Shown here piece after piece: positions 9,194 through 18,576 of a stretch of 64,000 nucleotides of DNA. Under the pieces are notes generated by a model. That model did no database searches. It was not told the DNA's origin and was given only the letters and a program-made list of their open reading frames with translations. Source of the stretch: an uncultured Bacteroidaceae bacterium (GTDB taxonomy: Bacteria > Bacteroidota > Bacteroidia > Bacteroidales > Bacteroidaceae); NCBI GenBank assembly GCA_905235525.1, contig CAJOLW010000002.1:52105-116104 (forward strand). Reading direction: 5' to 3'. The position numbers and the translations under genes were made by a program. Position 1 is the stretch's first letter. Each line of letters opens with the position of its first letter.

Positions 9194-9229
9194 GATGCGC
9201 TACGCTAAATGATAAATGATAGATGATTA
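9194..9229. repeat. Short dispersed intergenic repeat, copy 2
   Basis: GATGCGCTACGCTAAATGAT continues into AAATGATAGATGATTAAA and matches the element at 8561-8603 with few differences. It fills most of the gap between the Sua5 and prfC genes. Confidence 0.5.
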
Positions 9230-10792
9230 AAATTCACTGGTGAAATGGAACTTGATGTGCTTGAAGTCCTGCTGTGCCATCTGCAGCACATAGTTGCTGT
9301 CTGCCAAGAACACGTCGCGTCCCTCCTTGTCCTTTGCCATATATTGGTATTTCCTTTTCTTGAATGCTTCCAACTCGGCATCATCATCACTTTCTATCCA
9401 GCATGCTTTATACAGACTGATGGGCTCCCACTTACACTTGGCATTGTATTCGTTTTCAAGACGATACTGGATGACTTCAAACTGCAACTGCCCCACTGTA
9501 CCAATAATCTTCCTGTTATTGAACTGATTGACAAACAACTGTGCCACACCCTCGTCCATCAGTTGGTTGATACCCTTCTCCAACTGCTTCGTCTTCATCG
9601 GGTCGGCATTCTCGATATACTTGAACATCTCAGGTGAGAAACTGGGCAGTCCCTTGAAATGCAGTTGCTCACCCTCCGTCAGTGTGTCGCCAATCTTGAA
9701 AATGCCGTTGTCGGGCAGACCCACGATGTCGCCGGGATACGCCTCCTCAATGGTGCTCTTGCGTTGTGCCATAAACTGCGTGGGGCTGGAGAAACGGACT
9801 GTCTTTCCGTTCCGAACATGCAGATAAGGTGCATTCCTCACGAATTTGCCAGAACATACTTTGCAGAATGCCGTACACGAACGGTGATTCGGGTCAATGT
9901 TTGCCGTAATTTTAAAGATGAATCCTGTGAACTTTGGTTCTTCGGGCTGCACCATGCGTTCCTCGGCAGTGGTGGGACGAGGATTGGGGGCAATCTCCAC
10001 AAAGCAATCCAGCAGTTCCTGCACACCGAAGTTGTTCAAGGCGGAACCGAAGAATACGGGTGCCACTTCTGCTTCCAGATAGGTGTTTACGTCAAATGTG
10101 TCATACACTCCATCAATCATTTCCAAGTCTTCACGCAGTTTCTCCGCATCCTGCTCACCCACTTGTTCATCCAGTTCCTTGGAGTGGATATCGACATTTA
10201 CCTTCTCCGTCACCATCTGCTTGTTGGGTGTGAAAAGGTTCAGATTCTCCTCATATATATTATACACACCCTTGAATCGTGCACCCTGATTGATAGGCCA
10301 TGAGAGGGGACGTACCTTGATTTGCAGTTCGCTCTCCACTTCGTCCAGCAGGTCAAACGGATCTTTGCCCTCGCGGTCCATCTTGTTGATAAACACAATC
10401 ACAGGGGTCTTCCTCATGCGGCACACCGTCATCAACTTCCGTGTCTGTGCCTCCACACCCTTTGCTCCGTCAATCACGATGATGGCGGAATCCACCGCTG
10501 TCAGTGTACGGAACGTATCCTCCGCAAAGTCTTGGTGACCAGGCGTGTCAAGGATGTTCACCTTGTAGTCCTTGTAGTCAAACTCCATCACCGATGTGCT
10601 CACCGAGATACCACGCTGCTTCTCAATCTCCATCCAGTCGGAGGTGGCAGTCTTCTTAATCTTATTACTCTTCACCGCACCTGCCACCTGAATCTGACCG
10701 CCAAACAGCAGCAGTTTCTCCGTCAGCGTCGTCTTTCCAGCGTCAGGATGCGAGATAATCGCAAAAGTTCGTCTTCTTTCTATTTCGTTCAT
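9227..10792 (-). CDS. prfC: Peptide chain release factor 3
   Basis: A 521-residue class II release factor GTPase that recycles RF1/RF2 from the ribosome. The G motifs are canonical: [15 protein letters not shown] (G1), a [16 protein letters not shown] segment (G3, with the catalytic histidine) and INKMDREG (G4). The length is typical of RF3 rather than EF-G, and the C-terminal domain ends in the family pattern FHFTSEF. Three bases separate its ATG from the stop of rfbD, so the two are probably co-transcribed. Confidence 0.96.
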   Translation of the reverse strand: MNEIERRRTFAIISHPDAGKTTLTEKLLLFGGQIQVAGAVKSNKIKKTATSDWMEIEKQRGISVSTSVMEFDYKDYKVNILDTPGHQDFAEDTFRTLTAVDSAIIVIDGAKGVEAQTRKLMTVCRMRKTPVIVFINKMDREGKDPFDLLDEVESELQIKVRPLSWPINQGARFKGVYNIYEENLNLFTPNKQMVTEKVNVDIHSKELDEQVGEQDAEKLREDLEMIDGVYDTFDVNTYLEAEVAPVFFGSALNNFGVQELLDCFVEIAPNPRPTTAEERMVQPEEPKFTGFIFKITANIDPNHRSCTAFCKVCSGKFVRNAPYLHVRNGKTVRFSSPTQFMAQRKSTIEEAYPGDIVGLPDNGIFKIGDTLTEGEQLHFKGLPSFSPEMFKYIENADPMKTKQLEKGINQLMDEGVAQLFVNQFNNRKIIGTVGQLQFEVIQYRLENEYNAKCKWEPISLYKACWIESDDDAELEAFKKRKYQYMAKDKEGRDVFLADSNYVLQMAQQDFKHIKFHFTSEF

Positions 10793-10795
10793 TCT

Positions 10796-11668
10796 CTATA
10801 GTTTACTGATACATTCGCGCAACGAATCTTCCCAATAAGGAATCTCGATGCCGTATGTATTCTTGATCTTTGTTTTATCCAGTACCGAGTAGTGAGGACG
10901 TGCGGCTGGGGTGGGATACTCTGCTGTGTGCAGCGGTTTCACGTGACAAGTGGTGATGCCCGCAATGCGGTGTATCGCCTTTGTGAAGTCATACCACGAA
11001 ATCACCCCCTCGTTGCTGAAATGGTAGATGCCCGGCACGATGCCCTTGTTGATGGCGGCGAAGATGGCTACAGCCAAGTCGCAGGCGTATGTTGGTGTGC
11101 CCACTTGGTCGAAGATGACCCCCAACTCAGGTTTTTCCTTGCCCAGACGAATCATCGTCTTCACAAAGTTGTTGCCAAAGGTGGAGTAGAGCCATGCCGT
11201 GCGGATGATGAGGTAATTCTTGCAGTTCACCTTCACGCTTTCCTCGCCAGCCAGTTTTGTGCTGCCATACACCGAGTTAGGGCAGGTGGGTTGGTCTTCA
11301 GTCACTGGTTTGTGGCTCGTGCCATCAAACACATAGTCCGTGCTCACCTGCACCATGTAGCCACCGCGCTTTCCCATTGCCTTGGCCAGATAGCCCGGTG
11401 CAATATTGTTGAGCAGGTTGCACAACTCCTCGCTACTTTCCGCCTTATCCACAGCCGTGAATGCAGCACAGTTCACGATGCAGTCAATTTCATTCTTTTC
11501 CACGAACGCCTCCACATCAGCCTCGTTGGTGATGTCGAGTTTCTGAGCCACCGAACCCTCTGGAATGACCACATCGGTAAAGAGGTATTCATGTTGTGGA
11601 TTCTCCTTTGCCAGCAACTGCATCTCATTACCGAGTTGTCCATTGCATCCTGTTACTAAAATTCTCAT
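10796..11668 (-). CDS. rfbD: dTDP-4-dehydrorhamnose reductase
   Basis: A 290-residue short-chain dehydrogenase/reductase making dTDP-L-rhamnose from dTDP-4-keto-L-rhamnose with NAD(P)H. The Rossmann motif is VTGCNGQLGNEM at the N-terminus. The catalytic YGSTKLAGE (Tyr-x3-Lys) and STDYVFDG motifs are present. The start at 11668 puts the Rossmann strand at the N-terminus; upstream in-frame sequence to 11842 is low-complexity and overlaps the next gene in another frame, so it was rejected. The cognate rfbA is about 49 kb away in the window; rfbB and rfbC are not here. Confidence 0.94.
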   Translation of the reverse strand: MRILVTGCNGQLGNEMQLLAKENPQHEYLFTDVVIPEGSVAQKLDITNEADVEAFVEKNEIDCIVNCAAFTAVDKAESSEELCNLLNNIAPGYLAKAMGKRGGYMVQVSTDYVFDGTSHKPVTEDQPTCPNSVYGSTKLAGEESVKVNCKNYLIIRTAWLYSTFGNNFVKTMIRLGKEKPELGVIFDQVGTPTYACDLAVAIFAAINKGIVPGIYHFSNEGVISWYDFTKAIHRIAGITTCHVKPLHTAEYPTPAARPHYSVLDKTKIKNTYGIEIPYWEDSLRECISKL

Positions 11669-11688
11669 ATTTATAACTATTCCTTTGG

Positions 11689-12234
11689 TTAAAATTCCAC
11701 TTCTCCTGCCTTGTCCTTCTTGTAGTAGTCGCTCAGCATGCCGATGAACTTGGCGATGTTGTCGATGGCGGTGGCGGTTTCTGCCGAAATGTCCTTCTTC
11801 TGTGCCCGCAACAGCATCGTGCCATAGAGTGCGTCGAAGCAATTCTCAATCTCGTTCTTCTCCTGACTTTCTGCACTTTTCGCCCTCAACACCACGATAA
11901 ACGGCAACGCCTTATAGTATGCAGCCGAATAGAATGGATGCTTGCTTGACTTGAGCAGTTGGGCATGCAAGTCTGTGAGCAGAATGATGATGTTTTTATT
12001 CACTTGGAGATGCCCCTTCTCTGTCACTCCTTCCTCTCTCATCATTTGGATGAGGCTTTCATACCATCCTTTCAGTGCTTCACTCTTTGTCTCATCTAAT
12101 CCAAACTGTGGAATATACTCCGTCGCCATCTTTTCGGCATCCAATCCGTATGCCCGCAACGTGTCCTCCACCTGCCACATATACAACAGGTATTCCGCCA
12201 CGCTCTTCTTTTTTAGTTGCTCTGCTATGTACAT
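11689..12234 (-). CDS. DUF4924 family protein
   Basis: A 181-residue soluble, mostly helical protein beginning MYIAEQLKKKSVAEYLLYMW. It matches what is known of DUF4924, a Bacteroidetes-restricted family with no assigned function. There is no signal peptide or membrane segment. It lies three bases after the LysE-type exporter and 20 bases before rfbD, so it is probably part of the same transcript. Confidence 0.75.
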   Translation of the reverse strand: MYIAEQLKKKSVAEYLLYMWQVEDTLRAYGLDAEKMATEYIPQFGLDETKSEALKGWYESLIQMMREEGVTEKGHLQVNKNIIILLTDLHAQLLKSSKHPFYSAAYYKALPFIVVLRAKSAESQEKNEIENCFDALYGTMLLRAQKKDISAETATAIDNIAKFIGMLSDYYKKDKAGEVEF

Positions 12235-12237
12235 AAG

Positions 12238-12993
12238 TCACTCAAACAAATCAAATCCAGGGTCATTCCCAAACGGAATATAATGAAACGTGTGTCCTGT
12301 CAGTGCATACACAATCATGATAGCACTCACCACCATCACAATAATGCCTATGATACGGTTGAGTCGCCAGATAACTTGATTACTGAATCGGGCTCTTACC
12401 TTATCCACTAACCATGTCAATGCAAACCACCATGTCAAAGCGCCCGCTACGATGAATAAATACCCCACTGTCTGTACAATCCAGTTGCCAGCCAAGATGA
12501 AGGTGAACTGGCCGTAAAGTGCCACAAACAATAATATAATCAAAGGATTGGACACCGTAATGGCGAATCCGGAAATGATAAATCCCGTCAACTTGTTCTT
12601 TGTTTCCACGGGTGAATCTCTATCAACCACCTTCTGCTTCGGAATGCTCTTGAATGTATAAACGCCAAAGGCAAACAACAATACTGAGCCAATCACTTTA
12701 ATCCACAAAGCGATGATGGGGTCTTCAATGATATCGACCACCAAATACATGAAGTAACCCGTGATGATGGCATACAGGATATCGCTGATGCTCGCTCCGA
12801 TGCCCGTGGCAAAACCTTCCCAACGTCCCTTGTTCAGAGTACGTTGCACCGTTAGAATACCCACAGGTCCCATCGGCGCCGATGCCAATACGCCAATCAG
12901 AAAACCTTTCATCATTTCCTCAAACACACTGACGTTCTGCATCCAGTCCTGGAAGTTTAGTTCAGGCATTTGAGGTATGGCTTGTAATATCAT
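12238..12993 (-). CDS. LysE/RhtB-type amino-acid exporter
   Basis: A 251-residue inner-membrane protein with about six hydrophobic helices. The family signature APMGPVGILTVQRTLNKGRW lies near the N-terminus, followed by GIGASISDILYA. Members export basic or other amino acids; the substrate here is not determinable. The start is taken at the ATG at 12993 rather than a TTG three codons upstream. A TAACTTTG box is found at 13029-13022. It appears to be the first gene of a minus-strand run that includes DUF4924, rfbD and prfC. Confidence 0.88.
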   Translation of the reverse strand: MILQAIPQMPELNFQDWMQNVSVFEEMMKGFLIGVLASAPMGPVGILTVQRTLNKGRWEGFATGIGASISDILYAIITGYFMYLVVDIIEDPIIALWIKVIGSVLLFAFGVYTFKSIPKQKVVDRDSPVETKNKLTGFIISGFAITVSNPLIILLFVALYGQFTFILAGNWIVQTVGYLFIVAGALTWWFALTWLVDKVRARFSNQVIWRLNRIIGIIVMVVSAIMIVYALTGHTFHYIPFGNDPGFDLFE

Positions 12994-13021
12994 ATAATGC
13001 AAATCAAATCGTTTGAAAGTG

Positions 13022-13029
13022 CAAAGTTA
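13022..13029 (-). promoter_or_regulatory. -7 box (TAACTTTG) for the LysE-type gene
   Basis: The minus strand reads TAACTTTGCAC 29 bases upstream of the ATG at 12993. It faces away from the ROK kinase promoter, with an inverted-repeat element in between. Confidence 0.6.
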
Positions 13030-13037
13030 CGGAAAAT

Positions 13038-13143
13038 AATTAGGATTTGGGAATTAGGGATTAGGAATTGTTACTTTTCAATGAAAAAAACGCATTGAAT
13101 AGCAAATAATTCCCCATTCCTAATTCCTAATTCCTAATTCTTT
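13038..13143. repeat. Intergenic inverted-repeat element, copy 1 (between divergent promoters)
   Basis: Ends are made of repeated AATTAGG on the left and CCTAATT on the right. The left arm AGGAATTGTTACTTTTCA leads into a poly-A and ACGCATTGA core. A copy in opposite orientation at 18577-18680 shares the arms, the GGAATTGTTACTTT segment and the A-rich core. Confidence 0.6.
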
Positions 13144-13145
13144 CT

Positions 13146-13153
13146 TATCTTTG
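13146..13153 (+). promoter_or_regulatory. -7 box (TATCTTTG) for the ROK kinase
   Basis: TATCTTTG lies 25 bases upstream of the ATG at 13178 and directly after the inverted-repeat element. Confidence 0.65.
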
Positions 13154-13177
13154 TTCCATCAATTCTTAACTTGAAAA

Positions 13178-14176
13178 ATGAAGACACAGAAAACATACGC
13201 TATCGGTGTGGATCTCGGAGGCACCAACACCGTGTTTGGCATCGTCGATGCCCAAGGAACCATTGTGGTACAGGATTCTATCAAGACGCAAGCCTACAAG
13301 ACAGCAGAGGCTTTTGTGGAGGCTGGCGTTGCTTGTCTTCGTCCGCTCATCGAACAGGTGGGTGGCATCGCAAACCTTGCAGGCATGGGCATCGGGGCTC
13401 CTAATGCCAATTATTATAGCGGTGCCATCGAGACAGCCCCCAACATTGCTTGGGCACACGAAACTATCGTTCCTCTTGCCCAAATGTTTTCAAACCAATT
13501 GTCAGCCCTCGACCCTCAGCCCTCAACTCCCTTCTCTGTTCGTGTCACCAACGATGCCAATGCTGCAGCCATGGGCGAAATGGCTTACGGTGTGGCACGT
13601 GGCATGAAGAACTTTATCGTCATCACACTCGGCACAGGTGTGGGTTCTGGCATTGTCATCAATGGGCAACTTGTCTATGGACACGATGGTTTTGCCGGCG
13701 AACTCGGGCACGTTATCATGGTGCGTGGCAAAGAAGGACGCTCTTGTGGATGCGGTCGCACTGGTTGTCTGGAGACTTACTGTTCCGCTACGGGTGTGGC
13801 TCGAACTGCCCGCGAAATTCTTGCCAACACTGACCGCCCTTCGCTCTTGCGCAACAAACCTGCCGACCAAATCGAGTCACTTGATGTGTCCATTGCTGCC
13901 TTTCAAGGTGATGAAGTGGCAAATGAAATTTTCCAATTTACAGGTAAGATGTTGGGCGAGGCTTGTGCTGACTTCACTGCTTTTTCCTCGCCTGAAGCCT
14001 ACATTTTCTTCGGCGGTCTCTGCAAGGCTGGTGATCTCATCATGAAACCTATCGAAGAATCCTACAATCGAGCAGTCATGCCCATCTATCGCGGCAAGGC
14101 TAAGTTTCTCGTCAGCGGTCTGATGAATGCCAATGCTGCTGTGCTCGGAGCATCGGCATTGGGTTGGGGAAAGTAA
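13178..14176 (+). CDS. ROK-family sugar kinase (glucokinase-like)
   Basis: A 332-residue sugar kinase. The ATP-binding phosphate-1 motif GVDLGGTNTVFGIVD is at the N-terminus. Later come ITLGTGVGSGI and the ROK zinc-binding signature GHVIM..CGCGRTGCLETYCS. Bacterial ROK proteins of this length without an N-terminal helix-turn-helix are usually cytoplasmic glucokinases or N-acetyl-hexosamine kinases. The exact sugar cannot be set from sequence alone. It has its own promoter and is followed by a dispersed palindromic repeat, beyond which glmM converges on it. Confidence 0.9.
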   Translation: MKTQKTYAIGVDLGGTNTVFGIVDAQGTIVVQDSIKTQAYKTAEAFVEAGVACLRPLIEQVGGIANLAGMGIGAPNANYYSGAIETAPNIAWAHETIVPLAQMFSNQLSALDPQPSTPFSVRVTNDANAAAMGEMAYGVARGMKNFIVITLGTGVGSGIVINGQLVYGHDGFAGELGHVIMVRGKEGRSCGCGRTGCLETYCSATGVARTAREILANTDRPSLLRNKPADQIESLDVSIAAFQGDEVANEIFQFTGKMLGEACADFTAFSSPEAYIFFGGLCKAGDLIMKPIEESYNRAVMPIYRGKAKFLVSGLMNANAAVLGASALGWGK

Positions 14177-14198
14177 TCACAAAATGCCCCATCAAAAA

Positions 14199-14264
14199 CC
14201 GTACCCCTCGACTACGGTGTGGTGTACCCGAGGGGTACGCCTTGCCGTAGTCGAGGGGTACGGT
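14199..14264. repeat. Dispersed palindromic repeat (GTACCCCTCGACTACGG family), copy 1
   Basis: CCGTACCCCTCGACTACGG is followed by its reverse complement CCGTAGTCGAGGGGTACGG about 25 bases later, with an extra partial copy (ACCCGAGGGGTAC) between. The same arms are found at 52599-52664. It sits between the convergent ROK kinase and glmM genes and could also act as a terminator. Confidence 0.8.
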
Positions 14265-14310
14265 TATGTATGCTTCAAAAAAACGTGACAGTCTAATGAC
14301 CGATTGGGGG

Positions 14311-15720
14311 TTAAATGTTTTGTAGCACTACATCCATGATCTTTTTGCCAATCTCGTCGGCAGCCTCCATCGTTTCGGCTTCGGAATAGACGCGGATAAT
14401 GGGCTCGGTGTTGGATTTGCGGAGGTGTACCCACTTGTCAGGGAAGTCAATCTTTACACCGTCGATGTCGTTCACTTCGGTGTCAGGCTGACCTGTGTAC
14501 ATCGCCTTCACCTTGGCAAGGATGGCATCCACGTCGGTGGAGGCATCGAGGTCAATACGGTTCTTGGCGATGGCATAGTTGGGATAGGTGGCACGGAGTT
14601 GACTGACGGTGAGTCCAGGCTTTGCTTCGCGTTCGTGTGCCAAGTGGCTGAGGAAGAGGGCAATGCCAACGAGGGCATCTCGACCATAGTGAGCAGCGGG
14701 GTAGATGACACCACCGTTGCCTTCACCACCGATGACAGTGTTGGTTTCTTTCATCTTCGTCACCACATTCACCTCGCCCACAGCAGCGGCATTATACTGT
14801 TGACCATATTTGCGGGTCACGTCGCGTAAGGCACGGGTAGAAGACAGGTTGCTCACGGTGTTTCCAGGGGTGTGCTTGAGAATGTAGTCAGCCACGGTGA
14901 CAAGGGTGTATTCCTCACCGTACATCTTGCCATCTTCGCAGATGAAGGCGAGACGGTCCACATCGGGGTCAACCACAAAGCCGACATCCTTGCCACCCTT
15001 TGCCATGAGGCTCATGATGTCACCAAGATTTTTCTCCAGTGGCTCAGGGTTGTGTTGGAAATCACCAGTAGGCTCCCCATAGAGGGGGGTCACATCTTCT
15101 ACGCCCAATGCCTTGAAGAGTTTGGGCAGGATGATGCCACCTACGGAGTTGATGCTATCGAACGCCACCTTGAAGCCTTGTTTCTTGATGGCAGGCACAT
15201 CGACAAGGTCGAGATTCAGCACCATGTCAATGTGCTTCTGGTCGTAGGAGTTATCTTCGACGTAATGACCAAGCCCATCAACATCGGCGTAGTCGAAGTC
15301 TTCGGCTTCAGCAATCTTCAGCACTTCGTTACCTTCAGCGGCATTGAGGAATTCGCCCTTCTCGTTGAGGAGTTTGAGAGCGTTCCAATGACGAGGATTG
15401 TGGCTGGCAGTGATGATGATACCGCCACAGGCTCCTTCCATTGTCACGGCAATTTCAGTAGTAGGGGTAGAGGCAAGTCCGATGTTGACCACATCGAAGC
15501 CCATGCCCATGAGGGTGCCACACACGACATTCTTGACCATCTCGCCAGAGATGCGGGCATCGCGGCCCACCACAATCTTGTTGCTCTCAATCTTGGTGGT
15601 GCGACGAATCAATGTTGCGTATGCACTCGTGAATTTCACAATATCAAGGGGATTTAGCCCCTCGCCGGCACGTCCGCCAATTGTTCCGCGGATACCGGAA
15701 ATAGATTTGATTAAACTCAT
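14311..15720 (-). CDS. glmM: Phosphoglucosamine mutase
   Basis: A 469-residue alpha-D-phosphohexomutase converting glucosamine-6-phosphate to glucosamine-1-phosphate for UDP-GlcNAc and cell-wall synthesis. It shows SISGIRGTIGG at the N-terminus, the phosphoserine loop TASHNPRHWNALKLL, the metal loop DPDVDRLAF and the C-terminal phosphate-binding RKSNTEPIIRVYSEA. These four sites are in the order expected for the superfamily. Choosing GlmM over a phosphoglucomutase/phosphomannomutase rests on the start SISGIRG and length, and on Bacteroidetes usage. Confidence 0.88.
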   Translation of the reverse strand: MSLIKSISGIRGTIGGRAGEGLNPLDIVKFTSAYATLIRRTTKIESNKIVVGRDARISGEMVKNVVCGTLMGMGFDVVNIGLASTPTTEIAVTMEGACGGIIITASHNPRHWNALKLLNEKGEFLNAAEGNEVLKIAEAEDFDYADVDGLGHYVEDNSYDQKHIDMVLNLDLVDVPAIKKQGFKVAFDSINSVGGIILPKLFKALGVEDVTPLYGEPTGDFQHNPEPLEKNLGDIMSLMAKGGKDVGFVVDPDVDRLAFICEDGKMYGEEYTLVTVADYILKHTPGNTVSNLSSTRALRDVTRKYGQQYNAAAVGEVNVVTKMKETNTVIGGEGNGGVIYPAAHYGRDALVGIALFLSHLAHEREAKPGLTVSQLRATYPNYAIAKNRIDLDASTDVDAILAKVKAMYTGQPDTEVNDIDGVKIDFPDKWVHLRKSNTEPIIRVYSEAETMEAADEIGKKIMDVVLQNI

Positions 15721-15762
15721 AAGTTCATTTACAATTTACAAAGTACGGATTGTACGATATAT

Positions 15763-16446
15763 TTAATAGTTGGGCGGAATCATGTAGGTGATTTCGTAGT
15801 AAAACGGTAGCACATGACCTGAGGCATTTGTTGTACCTGAAGAGTGAGGGATAATGATGCGCACTTTTGCTTCTTCGCCATCCACTTTAGTTAAACGTAT
15901 ATAATCAAGCGGCTTTAGCCAACCTTTTGGCACGACGGAGCCATATACGTTTTTCATCTCACCTTTTGTGTACCATGCTGTGTAACTGCGACTGTAATGC
16001 TCGTAGGTACACATCATCTCGTCAATCGTACTGGTCATGTCCTTGTCGATGGTTAGATTGGTGTTGGTAGTGTCGGCTCCCTGAATGTCGTATTCAAGGA
16101 ACTTGCAGAGGATAGGGCGGGTGACAGTAGTGTCTTTTCGCCCTTTTGCCAATTCCAACATTGTAGGACCGTTTCCCTTACGGACAATCTGCATGTATAT
16201 TCCATCATTGTTGAAACGAACAAATTCATTCTTTGAGAGGTCGGTCATGCTGTCCTGTGCGTAGAATTGTTCTTCTGTGATGGGAGTAATCTTTCCTACG
16301 AAATCGTTATCCATTAGGAATTTGTCAATAGACCGTTCTTCCTTTTTCTTCCTCTCGGCATAGGTTTCATCATCGTTGCAACTGATGGTAAACATGGAAG
16401 TGCTCACGGCGCATGCCGCGAGCACAAAGTAAAGTAATTTTTTCAC
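15763..16446 (-). CDS. DUF4827 family lipoprotein
   Basis: A 227-residue secreted protein. The start MKKLLYFVLAACAVST leads to MFTISC, a plausible lipobox followed by NDDETYAERKKKEE. The rest resembles DUF4827, a Bacteroidales family of predicted lipoproteins that may have an FKBP-like fold; that fold link is from memory and not tested. It lies three bases after the flotillin-like gene and upstream of glmM on the same strand, so it may be part of a flotillin operon. Confidence 0.7.
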   Translation of the reverse strand: MKKLLYFVLAACAVSTSMFTISCNDDETYAERKKKEERSIDKFLMDNDFVGKITPITEEQFYAQDSMTDLSKNEFVRFNNDGIYMQIVRKGNGPTMLELAKGRKDTTVTRPILCKFLEYDIQGADTTNTNLTIDKDMTSTIDEMMCTYEHYSRSYTAWYTKGEMKNVYGSVVPKGWLKPLDYIRLTKVDGEEAKVRIIIPHSSGTTNASGHVLPFYYEITYMIPPNY

Positions 16447-16449
16447 AAA

Positions 16450-17871
16450 TTATTTCTTCTTGTTATTATTTTCTTCTGTTTCATATGTTTCATACCCTTC
16501 TTCCTCCATGGTTGGCTCAATATTTGCCACCTCTGGAGTTTCCTTTTTCTTTGCCAAATACTCAGGCAAGGAAAGACCGGCTTGGTCGAAGAGTTCGTGG
16601 AGTGGGGGAACGCTCTTCATCAAGCCGCTAAGGAAATTGGCTGTACTGCCTTTTCCATCGGCTGAATTGCCTGAATCCCATACGGTAACGTGGTCGATGT
16701 TGATGCCTTTGACGGCTTCCACTTGTGTCTTGACGAGTTCTGGCAGTTTCTCCAAGAGCAGGAGCATATAGGCTTTATTGGCATCACCGCCAGCGGCTTG
16801 TACCATCTTGTCGTAACCCTGTGCTTGTCGAGAAAGAATCTCGAAGAGACCACGGGCCTCTGCTTCCATCTTGGCATAGGCGGCATCGGCTTCACCTTTT
16901 GCATTGACGCGGATCTTTTCTGCCTCGGCTTCTGCCTCGATAATCTTACGTTTTTTCTCAATCTCTTGGCTGACGAGCACGTTGGCACTCTGTGTGGCGC
17001 GTTCACGGTTGGCACGTGCTTCCTCGGCTTTCTCTTCTGCAGAATATGCCTCTTCGAGTGCCTTGGCTGCTGCCACCTTCTCGGCTGCTATTGCCTTGCG
17101 CTGTGCTTCTGCCTCGCGTTCACGGCGGTCAGCGTCGGAATTGGCAATCTGCACCTTTGCTTCGTTCTCACCTTGCACAGCCTGTGCATTGGCTTCGGCG
17201 GTACGGATACGGGTCTCTCGGTTGGCATCAGCCTTACCGATTTCACCGAACTTCTCCTGCTCTGCCACACGCACCTTGGCTTCATTGATGGCCTTGGCTG
17301 CTGCTTCCTGTCCGAGTGCCTCAATATAGCCGCTCTCATCGTTGATGTCGGTCACGTTCACGTTGATGAGTCTCAGACCAATTTTCTTCAGTTCCACCTC
17401 GACGTTGCTGGAGATGGCTTCGAGGAATTTGTCACGGTCGCTGTTCAGTTCCTCAATGCTCATGGTGGCGATGACGAGACGCAACTGACCGAAGAGAATG
17501 TCTCGTGCCAGTTCCTGAATTTGACCGGCGGTCAGGCCTAACAGACGTTCAGCCGCAGCCGTCATGCTCTCCGTATCGGTGGAGATACCCACTGTGAATC
17601 GGCAGGGTACATCCACGCGGATGTTCTGGCGTGACAATGCGTTGGTGAGGTTGGCATCAATGCTGATGGGGGTCAGGCTCAGGTAGGCATAGTCCTGAAT
17701 GATGGGCCATACGAATGTACCGCCGCCATGCACACACTTGGCAGAGCCTTTGTTACCTGTGGTTCCATAAACTACCAGAATCTTGTCCGACGGACATCTT
17801 CTGTAACGATTGATAATGGAGATTAAAAGTACGATGGCTACGACCACCGCTACGATGATAAGATAAACCAT
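16450..17871 (-). CDS. Flotillin-like SPFH/band 7 protein
   Basis: A 473-residue membrane scaffold protein. A single N-terminal hydrophobic helix (residues 2-20, VYLIIVAVVVAIVLLISII) is followed by the SPFH domain and by a long Ala/Glu-rich coiled coil (about residues 205-335) with repeated EAEA and AEKV motifs. It closely fits the YqiK/flotillin group involved in membrane microdomains. The product of the gene just upstream is NfeD-like, the usual partner of SPFH proteins. The stop is followed after three bases by the DUF4827 gene. Confidence 0.9.
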   Translation of the reverse strand: MVYLIIVAVVVAIVLLISIINRYRRCPSDKILVVYGTTGNKGSAKCVHGGGTFVWPIIQDYAYLSLTPISIDANLTNALSRQNIRVDVPCRFTVGISTDTESMTAAAERLLGLTAGQIQELARDILFGQLRLVIATMSIEELNSDRDKFLEAISSNVEVELKKIGLRLINVNVTDINDESGYIEALGQEAAAKAINEAKVRVAEQEKFGEIGKADANRETRIRTAEANAQAVQGENEAKVQIANSDADRREREAEAQRKAIAAEKVAAAKALEEAYSAEEKAEEARANRERATQSANVLVSQEIEKKRKIIEAEAEAEKIRVNAKGEADAAYAKMEAEARGLFEILSRQAQGYDKMVQAAGGDANKAYMLLLLEKLPELVKTQVEAVKGINIDHVTVWDSGNSADGKGSTANFLSGLMKSVPPLHELFDQAGLSLPEYLAKKKETPEVANIEPTMEEEGYETYETEENNNKKK

Positions 17872-17921
17872 ATTTTGATTCGATTAATATGACATTAATA
17901 ATATTGTGATTGGGATTTTTT

Positions 17922-18533
17922 TTATTTTACTAATACTGTAAAACCATCGATAACGCTAAGCACCTCAACTTTCTGACCGCTGGCAATGCTTTCTCCTGCC
18001 GTCATGGCGTCAAATTCCTGCACGGAACCGTTCAGACTGACTTGTACCTTGCCTTTCCCGCTCTTGTTTTCGGGAATGCGCAGATAGACATCCACGGTTT
18101 TACCTACACAATCGCTGATTTGGAAGGCACCGTTATGCTCCAACTTTTTGGTCTGTTTCTTGATGAAGAAAAACATGATGACGAACGCAATGCCTACCAG
18201 CATGGCTACCAATGTAAGTAACCATCTGTTCTCTATGATTTCGGCAAAGCAAACGCCGCCCCATCCGAAACCGACGATGAAGTTCACGAAATTTTTGATG
18301 CTGAATAACGAAATGCCGCCACCTAAGTCCATGGTGTCGGCACCATCGAAGTCCACATCCATATCACTGCTGTCCATGCCGATCAAAGTCAGCACCATCT
18401 GGACAATGAAGATCAGTGAACCAACAATGGCACACCCCCAAAACACTTGCATCCAAGTGTCCATCGCTTGATATGCTTCCAACCACGTCGTTCCTGACGC
18501 AGGCGGAACAATGGCATCTAAAAATTCTTGCAT
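17922..18533 (-). CDS. NfeD-like membrane protein with C-terminal OB-fold domain
   Basis: A 203-residue protein with about three hydrophobic helices (GCAIVGSLIFIVQMVLTLIG, FVNFIVGFGWGGVCF and LLTLVAMLVGIAFVIMFFFI) and a short C-terminal beta-rich domain with GKTVDVYLRIPENKSGKGKV, as in NfeD proteins. Such proteins are usually encoded next to SPFH/flotillin genes, as here (50 bases upstream of the flotillin gene). The start at 18533 is favoured because a TATCTTTG box at 18571-18564 lies inside the longer frame that begins at 18566. Confidence 0.85.
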   Translation of the reverse strand: MQEFLDAIVPPASGTTWLEAYQAMDTWMQVFWGCAIVGSLIFIVQMVLTLIGMDSSDMDVDFDGADTMDLGGGISLFSIKNFVNFIVGFGWGGVCFAEIIENRWLLTLVAMLVGIAFVIMFFFIKKQTKKLEHNGAFQISDCVGKTVDVYLRIPENKSGKGKVQVSLNGSVQEFDAMTAGESIASGQKVEVLSVIDGFTVLVK

Positions 18534-18563
18534 AGTTCTTAATGCTTTGACTGAAACTCGCCA

Positions 18564-18571
18564 CAAAGATA
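18564..18571 (-). promoter_or_regulatory. -7 box (TATCTTTG) for the NfeD-flotillin operon
   Basis: The minus strand reads TATCTTTGTGG, 31 bases upstream of the ATG at 18533. Confidence 0.65.
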
Positions 18572-18576
18572 TAACT

